Part shown: piece after piece, positions 36,856 through 49,407 of the stretch | How positions within the stretch are numbered: position 1 is the stretch's first letter | How the letters are laid out: each line of letters begins with the position of its first letter | Program-made: the position numbers and the translations under genes | The notes under the pieces: generated by a model | Databases searched by the model: none | What the model saw: the letters and a program-made list of their open reading frames with translations, nothing else | Told to the model about the DNA's origin: nothing | Source of the DNA: Entophlyctis helioformis | Lineage: Eukaryota > Chytridiomycota > Chytridiomycetes > Chytridiales > Chytriomycetaceae | Assembly: GCA_025526915.1 (NCBI GenBank) | Contig: JAHLKH010000165.1 | Location: 1-63,044 of the forward strand | Direction of reading: 5' to 3' | DNA length: 63,044 nt

Positions 36856-39800
36856 ATGTGGTGTTTGTCTAAACTGACCATCGCGACCTTTACAGTCGTG
36901 AGTCTGCAGGTGTGTGTCAGATCAGACGTCTACTCTGCGGCTACCAGCCGGCATTGACATGCAACGCATCTCTGCTGTTTGCTTGGCCTCTACGCTTACA
37001 CGCGACGCACTCTTGCCTCGCGCTTCGTCCACGCCTCATTTACTCTGGTCTGATTGCAATATCACATCCTTAGCTCGCACTCGGTGGTGTCGAGGCATTC
37101 CAGTACCTGTCGCCATCGGCAACGGCAACGTCGACAACCATCCGCATAGGCGTCAACTATGCCAAGGACTTTAACTCGGACCAAGTGACGCCTCAAGGCA
37201 GTGACCAGTACCGAAACACGGTCCACGCAATGAACCTCTGGCTCGACTATCTGTCGAGCTTGAGGAACCCTGAGCTGCTTCCAGGCGCATCTGTCCAGCT
37301 CGTGCTCCAACCGCATTCTTGTGAGCGATATCCGTTGGTTTCGATGCCGACCTCCTGATTGGCGTGGTTGGGATGATTGACTGTGGCTTGAAGGACAAAG
37401 AACCGAGACTGATCATGACATGCTTGACCAAACCCAACCCGGGCTCGTTCATATTCAGCCACCATCGCAAGCGGCATTGTCACTTCGCTCGACCTGCTCA
37501 ACTCTGGCGTGGTTGGCTTGATCGGATCAAGCTACAGCGGGATCACCAAGTCGGTATGTTGACCATGCAGGCTCGCCTGGCGTACTTGTCGTGTTGACTG
37601 CCCGTCTCTCATCACCAACACAACCCCTCACATCGCACTCGTCGATATCCAATCCCGCCAGACTACCATTCTTGCCGACTCGCGCAACGTTCCACAATGC
37701 GACGGGTCGGCCAGCAGCCCTGATCTGTCCAACAAGGCGGCGTACCCTCGCTTCTTCCGCACCATGCCAAACGACAACATCCAAGCCATGGCCATCTTTG
37801 ACTTTATTCATAGCATGGGCTGGCGCCGTGTCGCCATCATCAGCGAGACCGAGGCATACGGCGCCGGACTTACAGAGATTTTCAAGCGGCTCATCAACGG
37901 TAAACCCATCAGTGTGGTTTCCCAGTACATGATGGAGATTGGATCACGTTCGAACACAACCGCTTGGGAGACCTGCTTCCAAGGCATCCGCGACGCCAAT
38001 GCCTTTGTGGTGGTTGTGTTTGCGGTCAACGACAACATCCCTGGATTGATCGAGGCGGCAATGACAGCAGGCATGATGTCCAAAAAGTACGTGTGGATCG
38101 GTAGTGACGGCATGATGCAGAACAAGGTCCTCGCCGCGACCGGCTTTCTCACGGCGTTTCCATCCGACGGCGACGGTCCGGCATTCGACAAGTACAATGA
38201 GCTGTGGGCCGCGAATGCCAACGCCATCGCGACGGTTGACAAGTCGCTTCCGTTGTATGGCACAAACTTTGCCTCGTGTGCCGATCTGCTCGTGCGCGGG
38301 TTCGACCGGTACATGGTCGCAGCAGCACAAGTGAACGCATCTGTGTCAATGGTTGATCTGGCAGCCGGTCGCTTCAACACCAACTTTTCCAAGCCTGCGC
38401 TCATGTTCAACTTTCCCGACACATACATCCCGTCTGGCAAGATTGCTCTTGATCCCAACACGGCTGATCCCTGCTCGTCGTATGACATCTTCAACGTGCA
38501 GGGTCAAGGTGCCGCAGCATCATTCGTGCGTGTTGGTGCATGGGATGGAGCCACGCGCACGTTCACATGGACTTCGGCCATCAAGTACGGCGTTGAAGGT
38601 TGGTTGATCGCTCGTTCGTGCTCTCGTGGTCAACCACACACACACTGAGCATGTCTCCATCACCGCTCGACAACAGCTTCAACGGACAAGCCTGCAGACA
38701 ACATCCTCGTGTCGGACTTTACGTCGCTTGTCAGTCCGTCCAGCGGCATGGGAGCCACGGCCATTGCGTGCAACATTGTCGCCATCCTGATGATCATTGG
38801 AACGGCACTGTTCTTTGTGGTCAAGCGCCATGATCCGATCGTGCGCAAGTCGTCAGTGCCGAGCATGCTGCTGATCCTTGTCGGTCTGTTCCTGCCGTGT
38901 CTGGACGTGTTCACGATGGTTGGCGTGAGTGTTTGGATGTGTGATCTGCCACACTGCGGCGTGGACAACCACTCACATTACAACTGTCCACGCTCTGTTC
39001 GACACTCGGCCAACACCATACCGTCCCACAGGTGCCAACAACCGTGCACTGCATTGCAGACATCTGGCTGATTGGACTCGGCTTTGCATTTGTACTCGGC
39101 GCCATCACGACCAAGCTGCTGCGACTGTATCGCATCTTCAACGGTATCGCAGCCAGCCAGAAGGGTATCTCCAACTTTGATATCACCATCCAGACCGGCG
39201 GCGTGGTCATGGTCGAAGCAGCGATTCTGCTCGCATGGACGGTGATCGATGCACCCAAGCCAACGCTGCTGCAGATCAACCCGCTGTCGTACTACTACGT
39301 GTGCTCATCGTCAAGCGCCAAGTTCCACTCGACCATGACCGCGATCCTGGTCGGATGGAACGGACTGATGCTCCTGATCTGCACGACCCTCGCAGTTGCC
39401 ACACGCAACCTGAGAGCCGACTTTAACGAAGCCAAGATTGTCGGCGTGTGCGTGTACAACCAGCTCGTGGTGATCTCGCTCTCGATCCTCTTGCTGACAA
39501 CGGGCATGGGATCACTCATGATCGGCGCGCTCTTTGTAATCAAGCAGGCGGCGATCCTCATCGTCGTGCTTGTCACACTCGTTGCCATCCACGGCTCCAA
39601 GATGTACGTCTTCTTCTCTGGGGACGATGGGTCCAAGGGCAAGTCTATCCTGCCAGGCGTTGGCAACCTGACCTGGCTCAAGGACGCTGATTCAGACTCG
39701 GATTCGGAGCCGTCGCAGTCGTCCATGACGGACGCGGACGGCATGGCGATCCCCGGAGACGCGCCGGCTGGCCGCACTGGAGTCACTCGCCGACGCACGT

Positions 39801-40192
39801 ACGCGAGCTTCAAGGTGCCCAGAAGCTCACTGATGAATCTGTGGATATCGGCCGAGGTCGTGCACGTGCCGAGCTTGGACGTGATTGTTTTGCGGCGGAC
39901 CAAGCTGCACGTCCACAAGGGAGGCGGCGTCCGAGCATCGTACGGCGCGATGCAGGAGTTTGTGGACGGGCCGCAGCTGTTTCTGCGCATGCTGCCAGGC
40001 CTGAAAGTATCGATCGATGCGGTGGATCTGAACATTGTGCATGTGAATGCAGAGGGCAAGCTGTTTCTGTCGATGCGGGCGGATGACGCCATGGCCGCGA
40101 GTGAGCTGAAGACGCTCATCATGCTCGGCAGCCGTCGGTTGCGCGACAGCAACATATCAGACAGCCGAGGCATGGCAGACCACAGTGCGTAA
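36856..40192 (+). CDS. Class C (GABA-B-like) G-protein-coupled receptor, copy B
   Basis: Exons 36856-36897, 37074-37320, 37459-37553, 37662-38598, 38677-38924 and 39032-40192, giving 909 aa. The 42-nt first exon supplies a signal peptide start (MWCLSKLTIATFTV) that joins LALGGVEAFQYLSP. Without it the frame is blocked by TAG at 37071-37073, so this exon is needed. Domain order is as in the upstream copy: bilobed ligand domain, seven helices, long tail with ISAEVVHVPSLDVIVLRRTKL and GPQLFLRMLPGLKVSIDAVD. The tail also has an acidic DADSDSDSEPSQSS stretch that may be phosphorylated. Only 57 bp separate its ATG from the stop of copy A. Large parts, introns included, are almost identical to copy A; the membrane-helix 6-7/tail region and part of the ligand domain are not. 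Confidence 0.86.
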
Positions 40193-40287
40193 TGAAGGGC
40201 AGTCTGGCTGGACTATGCATTCATTGCTGTGGGTTGGATGCCGTTGATGTCGTCAAAGCCATCCGGAGCGTGGAGGCGGGGACGAGA

Positions 40288-41064
40288 TCAGGCGCTCTTG
40301 TTCTTTTCCCAGATATGTGCCTGGAGCTCAAGATGCGCAACATGCACATCGTCCTGCCGGCCGCCGCAAGCAAGCGTCAGTCAGTCCATGCACGGCTGCA
40401 GACGAGGGCGTCATGTCAAACTTACAATGGCCTTGAGCAGCTCGTTGCGCAGATCCTCGACCTGGCTCTTTGTGGCATACTTCTTGGGCACAGCCTGCAG
40501 ATCCTTCTCGAGCAGCTCGATCTTGCCCGTGTGGGTCTTGAGCTGCAGCGGACACCAGGCAGCACACACCAGGCAGCGCACGACCACCGTACGACCACAG
40601 CCACAGCGTCAGCACTGTTGCCGACTCGCACACTCGACCAGAAGCAGCAAGGCAGACGAACCTTTTCGGTCGACTTTTGCAGGTTGTCGACGCCAGAGAG
40701 CAGCGAGTTGGACGACTGCTGGTACTCGTCAAGGAGGTACACATAGGCGGCAGCGCCGGCAGACGACACGCCGAGCAGGAACCCAAAGAGTCTGTCACCG
40801 CACGTCAGTTCAACGCATTGGTCGACGCCTGCTTTGCGCAGGCATGGCCGAGCGGCGCAACGGCTGGCCGAGAGACAGGCCGGGACAGCCAGGCGGGGCC
40901 AGGCGGAGGAGAGAGACGCACCCGCCGCGGATGAAGCCCGAGCGGCGCACGACGACCTTTTGCGCAGGCGCCGCAAACGTCTCGGTCGAGTACGCAGCCG
41001 CACCCGCACCCGCACCCGCACGTCTGAGCATCGCCGTTGCCGCAGCTGCAGATCTAAGGCCCAT
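40288..41064 (-). CDS. Small mitochondrial membrane coiled-coil protein of fungal-conserved type
   Basis: Four minus-strand exons: 40922-41064, 40662-40791, 40426-40542 and 40288-40353, giving 151 aa. The N-terminus (MGLRSAAAATAMLRRAGAG) is Arg/Ala-rich without acidic residues, a likely mitochondrial presequence. RRSGFIRGGLFGFLLGVSSAGAAAYVYLLDEYQQ then gives one membrane helix. A coiled-coil follows (NLQKSTEKLKTHTGKIELLEKDL, KKYATKSQVEDLRNELL), and the end is IWEKNKSA. I recall similar FIRGG-helix-coiled-coil proteins as conserved, functionally undefined fungal mitochondrial proteins, but cannot name a gene. All three splice junctions keep the frame. The start lies 33 bp from the divergent SEM1 start. 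Confidence 0.72.
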
Positions 41065-41097
41065 GTGGTTTTGAGTTGAAACTGAGCAACACACGAC

Positions 41098-41762
41098 ATG
41101 ACGAAGGAGGCTGCTGTCGCTGCTGTCGCAAAGAAGGGCGAGGAGAAGAAGGCCGAGGCCAAGCCTGCCGTGGCGCTCGAGGACGACGACGAGTTTGAGG
41201 ACTTTCCCACCGAGCGTACGTTGCCACCTGTGTGGCCGCTGCGGTCGTCGCCGCCGTCGCCGTCCACTGGCCGTCTGGCCGTCTGGCCGTGACGCGAGCG
41301 TGCGGGACAGACCCTTGTCGTGCTGTTGGACGTGCAGGGTTGCGGCAGCCGGGCATGTCGTGAACGGCATGCGCATGCATGCACCTATGCGGGCAGTGCG
41401 GCGGCTGCACTGACTAACGCCGAGTTGGCGCTGCCTTGACCAGCATGGAAGGATGCCGCCACCGAGCTCGGCAGCTTGCCGCAGTGGGACGACGCGTGGG
41501 AGGACGAGGACCAGTCGGAGGACTTTGCCTCTCAACTCAAGTACGTCTGCTGCTGCCAAACTGCTGGCGTGGCTCTGTATCTGTGCTTGAGGCTGTCGAT
41601 CTGCCAGATGGAGCTCAGGACTAACGGGTTTATTATTCGCGTGCTGGGCGGTGTTCTGTATCTGGCCGTGGACATGTGGACATGTGTGGATTGTGGTTGA
41701 TGGACGATGGCAGGGCCGAGGAGAAGAAGCGAGCGGTTGGCGTCGCACCGATGAAGATGTAG
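41098..41762 (+). CDS. SEM1: SEM1/DSS1, small acidic 26S proteasome lid subunit
   Basis: Exons 41098-41215, 41444-41540 and 41714-41762, giving 87 aa. Intrinsically disordered acidic protein of the 19S lid, also a partner of BRCA2-like and TREX-2 PCI proteins. It carries the two diagnostic acidic-aromatic segments: LEDDDEFEDFP and WDDAWEDEDQSEDFASQLK. A short tail EEKKRAVGVAPMKM follows. The Lys/Ala-rich N-terminus makes it slightly longer than the 70-aa human protein. Both introns (228 and 173 bp) have clear GTACG donors. It is divergent from the mitochondrial coiled-coil gene and convergent with the RhoGEF/GAP gene. Confidence 0.93.
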
Positions 41763-41914
41763 CGATCGACGACGACGACACAACCGACTGGCTGACAACG
41801 CTTGTGCTGGCCGGCGCGCATCGGACAGCGGAATGAACGATGGATGGCGAGAGTGATGGATGGATGCTGTCGATGGAGGATGTGCTGTGGATCGGAACGG
41901 GCATTAGGACAGCG

Positions 41915-44900
41915 TTAGGACGAGTGTTGGGCATTGGGCTCCTGGTCGGCGGTGAGCGTTGCAGAGGACGGGTGCGAGAGGTGGTCGCCGTGTGTGGCTT
42001 TGAAGAGCTTGCCCGACAACGACCGCTTGACGGCATACAGCTCATCAATGTCCTGTTGGGCACCACAGTTTGTCAGTTCATCAGCCGAACAGACAGACAG
42101 GCTGTAGGCGAGGTGGATGAACATACCTTCTTGAGCTGGCGCGTTTCCTCAATCAGCACCGAGTTGTCGCGCGTGATCTGGCGCAGCTCCTCGTCAGACA
42201 GTGAGAGGGACAGCGACAGCTCGATGCCAACGCCTGTAATGCTCTGCGACACTTCCCGCACAAAGTTGTGGGTAATGACCGTCGGACTCGCCAGGCGTGC
42301 CCACGTGTCTGCACGGAACGCCGCGGCGTCAATGAGCGCGTCAAGTGCAGACGACAGGATCGGCGACGACGACCCTGTGCCTGGCGCTGTGGACGCTGTA
42401 GGCGTGTCTGGCAGGTCGAGTGCTGCGGCAATGGCGGTCGCTGACACGGACTGCGCGACGGCATCAAGAACGAGCGATGCGGTCGAGGAGAGCGGGTCGG
42501 CGTCGCGCTGCTCACGTGTGCACGAGACGGGCGACAGTTCTTGGATGTGCTCGGCGCGACTGTCGGTTTTGATGCGGGCGACACGGGCATGTGCAAGCGG
42601 CACGGGTGCATCTGGCTTTGCGGCGTCTCGCGGCTGAGTGTCGTTGACTGTCATGCCGGCAGTAAGATTCAAGCATGCTGATGGCACGGGCCGGTCGACT
42701 GAGCCAGACGACTCGAGGCTGAGAGATGCACTGCTCGATAGCTTGGATTTAAGGACGGCAATTTCGGTGCAAAGGCGGCCGAGCTGGTCGCGGCTCTCCT
42801 TCTTCTGCTTGACGAGATCCTCGCGCACCAGGCGTGACACATTCGCAGCATTATTGGCAGCGCATTCGGTCGTCGTCGTCGCTGCAGTCGCCGCATTCGC
42901 CGTACTCTCCTTCACTGCTGGTCCCTGCGTCTCTGCCGCTGCTTCTGGAGTCTCGTCGTGCTCAGCAATCGCCTCCAGCACAGACCCAGTCAGGCTCGTC
43001 GGCGAGACAGCGTCAGGCTCGGCCGTGAATCCGACCCGGGTAACAAGCAGCGGACGGCCACCACTACTGCCCTCGACGCCATGCGTACTCGCTGCCACGG
43101 ACACGGAGCTCTCATCGCGACGAACGGGCGATTGCGGGAACAGTTCAGCGGCGCGCGGTTGCTGCTGGTAAAACTCTTCGCGTCGCTTGGCGGGCGATGT
43201 CGGGTGCTGCAGCGCATCGTACGAGAGATGCGGCGTTGGCTGTGCGGGTGGCGGTGGCGTCGTTGGTCGGTTGGGCGACGCCTGTCTGTCGTCGACTTGC
43301 GATGCAGGCTTACTATCCACTGCGACAGGTGATGCTGGCGACTCGGCTGCGGACCATGGTTAGTTGACTGCCGGCTGTGCATTCCAGCTGGACTCGGATC
43401 CATCACCCACCAAAGCGTGCCTGGAACTTGTCTTCCTCGGCAGAAAAGATGACGTCGTAGTTCCAGATCATACATTCGAGAGCAACGGTCGCCTGGTCGT
43501 GCCGTATCTGCTCCATGTGCGATGCATTTCCCAGAACGTATGGTACGACAGTGCTGGCGATGCTCGGCGCACCCATCTTGTTTGTGTGGCTGTTGTCCGA
43601 CATTCTGTTGGCTGCGCAGTCAGCATCTTGTCCAAGCCGCCCAATGCATACACGCATGCACCGTGTCTTGCCTGCGCCAGTGCCTGAGAACCAGATGCAG
43701 AAGGCGGCGGTACTCTGGCTCTGCATCCTCAAACATTCGCACAAATGTCGGGACCAGCTCGGCATCGGCCGTCTCGAATTCTGCCACACCGCGTCGACAC
43801 GCGTGTCACTCCATGCACCAACACCAGTCACTACCCATGCACCACGTACCGGCACACTTGAGCACAGCAGAGTGATACGGCTCAGGGAACAGGATCCCGC
43901 CAGGCAACCGCCGTTGCAAGTACAGCTTGAACGCTGTTGTCGCCTGGTCCACCGTGTGCTGGTCGAGCGTCAGAATAGCGCCAGCCGGATCTCGCAGCAG
44001 ATGGCCAGCCAGCACGTCGCCAAGCCCGTCGCCGCGGTATACTCCCGGCTGGTTGATGCCGCAGCGCTCGATAAACTCTGTAATATAGAACACCGTATCG
44101 CAGATGGACAGGTCAATAATGCTGGCATCGATACCCGATTGCAGAGACTTGGGCCGTTGCTTGGTGAGCTCCTTGGCGAGCCATGCGCGACTGCGGGCAA
44201 TGAGCGTCTTTTTCCGGTGGAGCTGCGATGCAGAGGTCAGCGCGGCGGCCGCGGCTGTGACGGTCGGGACGCCGTGTATGGATCGTGCGGACCGGCCCGG
44301 GAGATCGTTGCTGGGCTTGAAGCGGCTGATGGGCGGAAGGGGCGTTGCCGGCGGACGAACGTCGCTCGAGATGGCTGTTGACGCAATAGCCGATCTGCCA
44401 ACGCCGGACTCGTGCAGAGAGCGTCCGTTGAGGCTGGGATTTGATGGAGGCAGATCGCATGTTCTGCGGTCTGTGGAGATGGACGACGCATCCTGGCCAT
44501 CCGTGTCTCTGCCGCTGGCTTGAGCCTGGTGTGATGATTGAGCATATGGTACATTGTACGCGCTGGCAGCTGGCGTTGTGTGCATGCTCTCGCGAGAAGG
44601 CGCATGGATCGTGCTGTGCGAGTGGCCCTCTTGCGGCGATCCTGCCGTTGCTATCGTGGCAGCGGTTCGCACTGTGACGGTCGACTGGCGGCGTGCACGC
44701 TGGTTCAAGCCACCGCTGATGCTGTTTTGGCGAGAGAGGCCCTTCCAGATCTTGGAGAGTCCCGTCGATGGAGAATCGGATCCGCGCTGGATCGACGGAG
44801 AGGCTGGCGGGCGGCTTGAGGATGTCTCTGGAGATGCCTGAGACGACGTATCGACAACCAAGGCTCTGCCCTCGTGGATTCTGTTCATGTAGTTTGGAGT

Positions 44901-47900
44901 CTGTGGAATGTCGCGACGGTTGGACGCGGCGGACTTGATGGATGTCTTGCGGAACATGAACGGTGTCGGGCAGTAGCACTTGTACAGGTGCTCCAAGAAG
45001 CGACGAGCCAAGTGCATGCCATCGGCTGTCTGGAAATGCGCGTCCGTTGTCTTGAGAAGCGCAACATTGCGGACTGATTCCCGCTGTCAGTTTCATGCCA
45101 ACATACCGCATATGCGTTGGCCGACAATTGAGCAAAAGACTCACAGTGCATCAGCAAATCAGCCTTGGCGTTGTCTGCCTTTTGCACCGAGCCAGTGTCG
45201 TTTGACGGTACCGGCACAACAAGCGACGCGTTCTGAGACGTCTTTTGAGTGCGCACAAGGTAGCCAAGGCTGCCGTCCCGAGAGACTTGGATGACACAAA
45301 CGGCGTTGTACAAGCCACTGTATGCCTTCAACTGCGTGGAGATGGCTGCAGCAGCCTTGGACCCGTTTCTGCTGTCTGTCGCGTCGTGATTGACCAGGAT
45401 GCAAATCATGTCACGCGGCTGTTCCATGGCCACTCTGTTAGACTATCAATGGCAGCCAGTATGAGACTCGGTTGCAGGCACTTACGCCACGGGCACTGAT
45501 CTTGCTGTGGTCTGTGACGTTGTAGTAAATGTCCATGTCGCCGTATCTCTCTGCGTACAGGTTGGCCACTGATGCCGGCGCGTTATCTCCGACAGCAGGG
45601 GCTTCTGGAGATGATATCAGCGGCATGTCAGCCCAGCGTTTACAACATGCATGGATGGCACCGACGCATGTCGCCCATCTCTGGCCCCATCGACACTCAC
45701 TGGGCAACCCAACGCCATGATGCCTGCATACAAGCGTGTGCCGAAGCATCCGCAGAAACTCGTCGCGCTCCTCGGAGCTCTCGGCACGGAACCCAAACAT
45801 CTGCGACTCGTTTGGCCGATCCGAGTTGGTAAACAGGTAAAAGTCCTGTTCGCGCATTGGGATGGCTTCCAGATGCGCAATGTCGATCCACGAGTTCTTG
45901 TCCTCGGGCCTGAACATGAGCTTGCCAAGCATGGATTTGCGCGACTGGTGGCGCATGACCACGATGCCGTTGTTGAAGAGGATAAGCGTCTGGCTGTCCT
46001 TTTCGGTTTGCATCTGGCGGTTGAGCTCTTGCACCCTGACCTCGGCAATGTAGCGAACGCCTGCGCCGGCCAGCTATCAATGCATGAATCAGACCATCAT
46101 GTCTTGGCAGTTGAGAATGGCAGGCGAGCACGAGCCTGTCATGGCACGCACCTTTCCGCCTGTCTGCAGGTTCTGGTCGAGCTGGAACAAAAACTTTCTC
46201 GAGTCTTCCTCTGCACCAGCCTCGTCAATGCGGCGTACAATGTAGTCGACGTAGATGGCTGCATCGTACAGCGTCTGGTAGTCAGGGTCGTCAAGCGACG
46301 TTGCTGCGACCAGCCCAGCAAACACGTTGGCAATACGCGGGATGCGCTGGATGGGTGCAATCTGCAGGCTGTTGAGAGAGACTCCACCGCCGGTTATCTG
46401 GAACTTTTCGGCTTCCCGCTCTGCTGTCTGTTTAGCAAGTCACGCACCGACCGTCAGAATGAGCTCTGGTGGAATGCATGATACGTGGCTCACAAACATA
46501 CTTCAACACGCCGCGTGGTGCGGTCGCCTTCTTGCTTGAACGTGCCAATGACCTTGTGTGTCTTGACATACTGGATGTACGGCTCGACGAGGTTGTTGAG
46601 CTGCAGCAGCAAATATCAGCAATGTGCCACTCGTCGACAGTAATCCAAATGCAGCCAGCCAGACGCAACTCACATGAGGCTTGATCGCGAGTGCAATCTG
46701 GGACAGGCTTTGCTGGTTGGCGACAAGGTCCTCGAGTAGCGCCGTGTGGATCTCGATGATCTTGGTAACAGATGGGAACGTCTTGCTTGCAAGGTGCGTT
46801 GACGTGAGCCCCCACTGTCCAGGGTTCTCGCGTGCGGGTTTGTTGAAGAACTGGCGTTGCAGACAGCCAAGTGTCAGCACACAATGAGCCGCAGGGCAGC
46901 GACACGCGATCCAGGAATACGCACATTCTCGAGCATGGTGATGCTGTTGATAAAGTTTCTCTCAGTGACCACAAGCTCGTTGAGCAGCTGTGCACGCTTG
47001 GTATCGTCGCGCTTCCCTGGCTGCATGGCTCGGTACGCGTAAGTCGCGCATTGAAAAAGGCACAATACGACGGCACGCATGCCTACCTTCAGAACGATGG
47101 ATTCTGTTCGTCGTTCAAGCGGCGCTTTGGAAACAAGATCTGCGAGTCGAATAGAGGCAAGTGTCAGCTACCATGAATGACTGTGGAGATGATCATGCTC
47201 GCGGCTGCGTACTCAAATCCTGAAAGACGCGACTTTGGTATGGCGATCCATTCAGAAAGTCCAGAGCGGGGATGCCAAAGAGCGGACGCATCAGGTTCCA
47301 CAGGTTGCGTTCCTCTGCACGATCGCAACAGTCAGTGGCAAAAGCGTGGCCGGTGGAACGTTTGGCTTGCATTGACGTACCGTCGGCATCAGAAAGACCC
47401 ATTTGCGCAACAATGTCAATGACAAGGTGGCCCGGAAACTGACGCTAAGCAGTGGTGCCAAGCTTGTCAGCACCAGGGCAGAGTCGACGCAGACAGAGAT
47501 ATGGCAATATGGGGACCTACTTGGCGCGAGTCCAAATCACTCAGAGCAGCAGCCAGCTTGTCGTTGATGGCCAAGATTGACACATCTTCGACGATCTTTT
47601 CCACCAACTCTTCAGTGTTGCAGAGGGCATCATCCAACGCTTCCAACGCATGTTTGGGCGGAAGCACGGGCTCGGTGTTGGGAGAGCGGCAGGACGTGCT
47701 GATGATCCCCTCGCTGATGATTGCTTTCATGATGTTGATGGACATGAAGTAGCTGCGCAACAGAACCTGGACGGCCAAGATTGTCACGTTGCGTGCGGAT
47801 GCGTTGAGATATGGCAGCTCGGCTTGCTCAACCTTGAACTCCTGTTGAAGCAGGATGGGTTAGACCAAGTTGGCGACAGGTTGAGCCGTTGGGATGAGCC

Positions 47901-48752
47901 ACATGGTTGGCCTGTCCAGCGTGCACAGCCAAGTCCGCGTGGGTTCGACTTACAAAGCGAGTGCGGATATAGCCGGTCCACGAGTTTCCCGAGCCGTAGA
48001 GACTGATGCATCCAGGGCCGATCAGATGATGTCTGAACAGAACGACCTGGACTGATGGAGCCGTCCGCGATCAATGGAGACGTGCCCGATCGAGAGCGGA
48101 GCAAGCGCGAAAGGATCGGAAGACGCGATGAGAGATGGTGGCCAGACGAAAGCAAAGCAAGCATGCACGCGGGTCAGAGTCGCGACACGGACACAGCAGT
48201 CGACCCGTGACCACGCGAGCGGAGAAGGGCCCGGACCAGCGAGCGGGCATGCATCGGTGCATTGCCGGATCGAAGCGGGGCATCGAAAACAGCCACCTGC
48301 GGTGGAGAAGCAGTGGACGGACTTACGCTTTGCGTTCTTTGGAAAGGGAAAGTCGGGCCAACGGCGGCCACTGGGCCATTTGAAGGCTGGACTGCGCCGA
48401 CCGAAGCAGTGTTTTTGGCGCCAGCGGCAGACCGGTTGATGCTTGAGCTGGCGGCCCTTGATTTGGGCCTGAATGCTGTTGGCGACATTTTGGTTCTTGA
48501 TGCGGCTGCATCCAAGGACGATTCGCTTGAACCGACCATGGCCAGCATCGGGCCAGCGGCGGCAACCAGCTCGGCGCTGACCAAAGTCCCCAGAGTGTCC
48601 GCCTTTGCGGTGATGCCGGCTGTCTCGAGCGATTTCACCGAGGCCAGCGGCACGACCTGGTAAGACCAGCCGTTTTCCAGCAGAGCGGCTGCGAGCTCCT
48701 GCGTCTTGAGCTGCGAAAGCGGCAAGGGTGGCATTTGGAGCGGTGACGACAT
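41915..48752 (-). CDS. Multidomain Rho regulator: DH (RhoGEF), PH and RhoGAP
   Basis: A gene of about 6.8 kb with many introns. From the N-terminus: a Ser/Ala-rich exon (48752-48327), then HHLIGPGCISLYGSGNSWTG and helical exons to about 47100. The DH domain follows (LLNELVVTERNFINSITMLENV, KIIEIHTALLEDLVANQQ, LNNLVEPYIQYVKTHK, APIQRIPRI, DPDYQTLYDAAIYV; about 47050-46130). Next is a PH domain (LILFNNGIVVMRHQSRK, FRAESSEERDEFLRML; 46060-45730). A long Ser/Pro linker leads to RhoGAP (IIDLSICDTVFYITEFIERCG, PGVYRGDG with the Arg finger, NKMGAPSIASTVVPYVL; 44190-43520). The last part is Ser/Pro-rich, with a coiled-coil (ELRQITRDNSVLIEETRQLKK) and end NAQHSS. DH-PH plus RhoGAP in one chain recalls BCR/ABR, which both activate and switch off Rho GTPases. 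A further 5' exon at 49407-49297 (MSMLHSLSSMMLNVLR..) could splice in frame to 48716. Confidence 0.8.
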
Positions 48753-49407
48753 GCAGGGCAGCCGGACACGGTCGGGCAAAATATAGGATTGCCATGGCCG
48801 GAGCACAGGCCGCCGTATGCACAATGGCCGCCGAAGAGGGCCGTTGAGCAAGCGGGCACGTGTCGCGGGTCGTGTTTTCGTGTCAACGTGGGTGGCCAGT
48901 CGTCATTCAGCCACATCCCCGTTCGGAGAGAAGGGTACGGGCACAGACACGGGCACAAGCGAAAGCACAAGCACACAAGAGTCGACAGGGCCACGGGCAT
49001 GGTGACGGCACATTGTGTCAGTCATGCTTTCCATGCCGTATGATATCGGTGGGTTAAAGTCGTGCAGCAGCAGCAACAATGAGGGCCGCGACAACGGCCC
49101 AGTCGATGTCTATCCAGCCGGCTCCACGCACACCAACAAGGACGTATTGGCCGCGACTCAGCCTCATCCGGCCAGTCAAACCGAAGCCGCAATTTGACGT
49201 GGCGGCCAGCCAATGTGTGTTGGCAGCCACAACGACGCAACAACAAACAAACACGGCACCAGTCGAAAAACACGGCCAGACGAGGTGGCGACTCACGTTG
49301 AACGAGTCCTGGCTGTCGGCACGCTTGATGGCCAGAGTGTCGCGACTACCGCCGCTGGGCCTGAGCACGTTCAGCATCATGCTGGACAAGCTGTGGAGCA
49401 TCGACAT

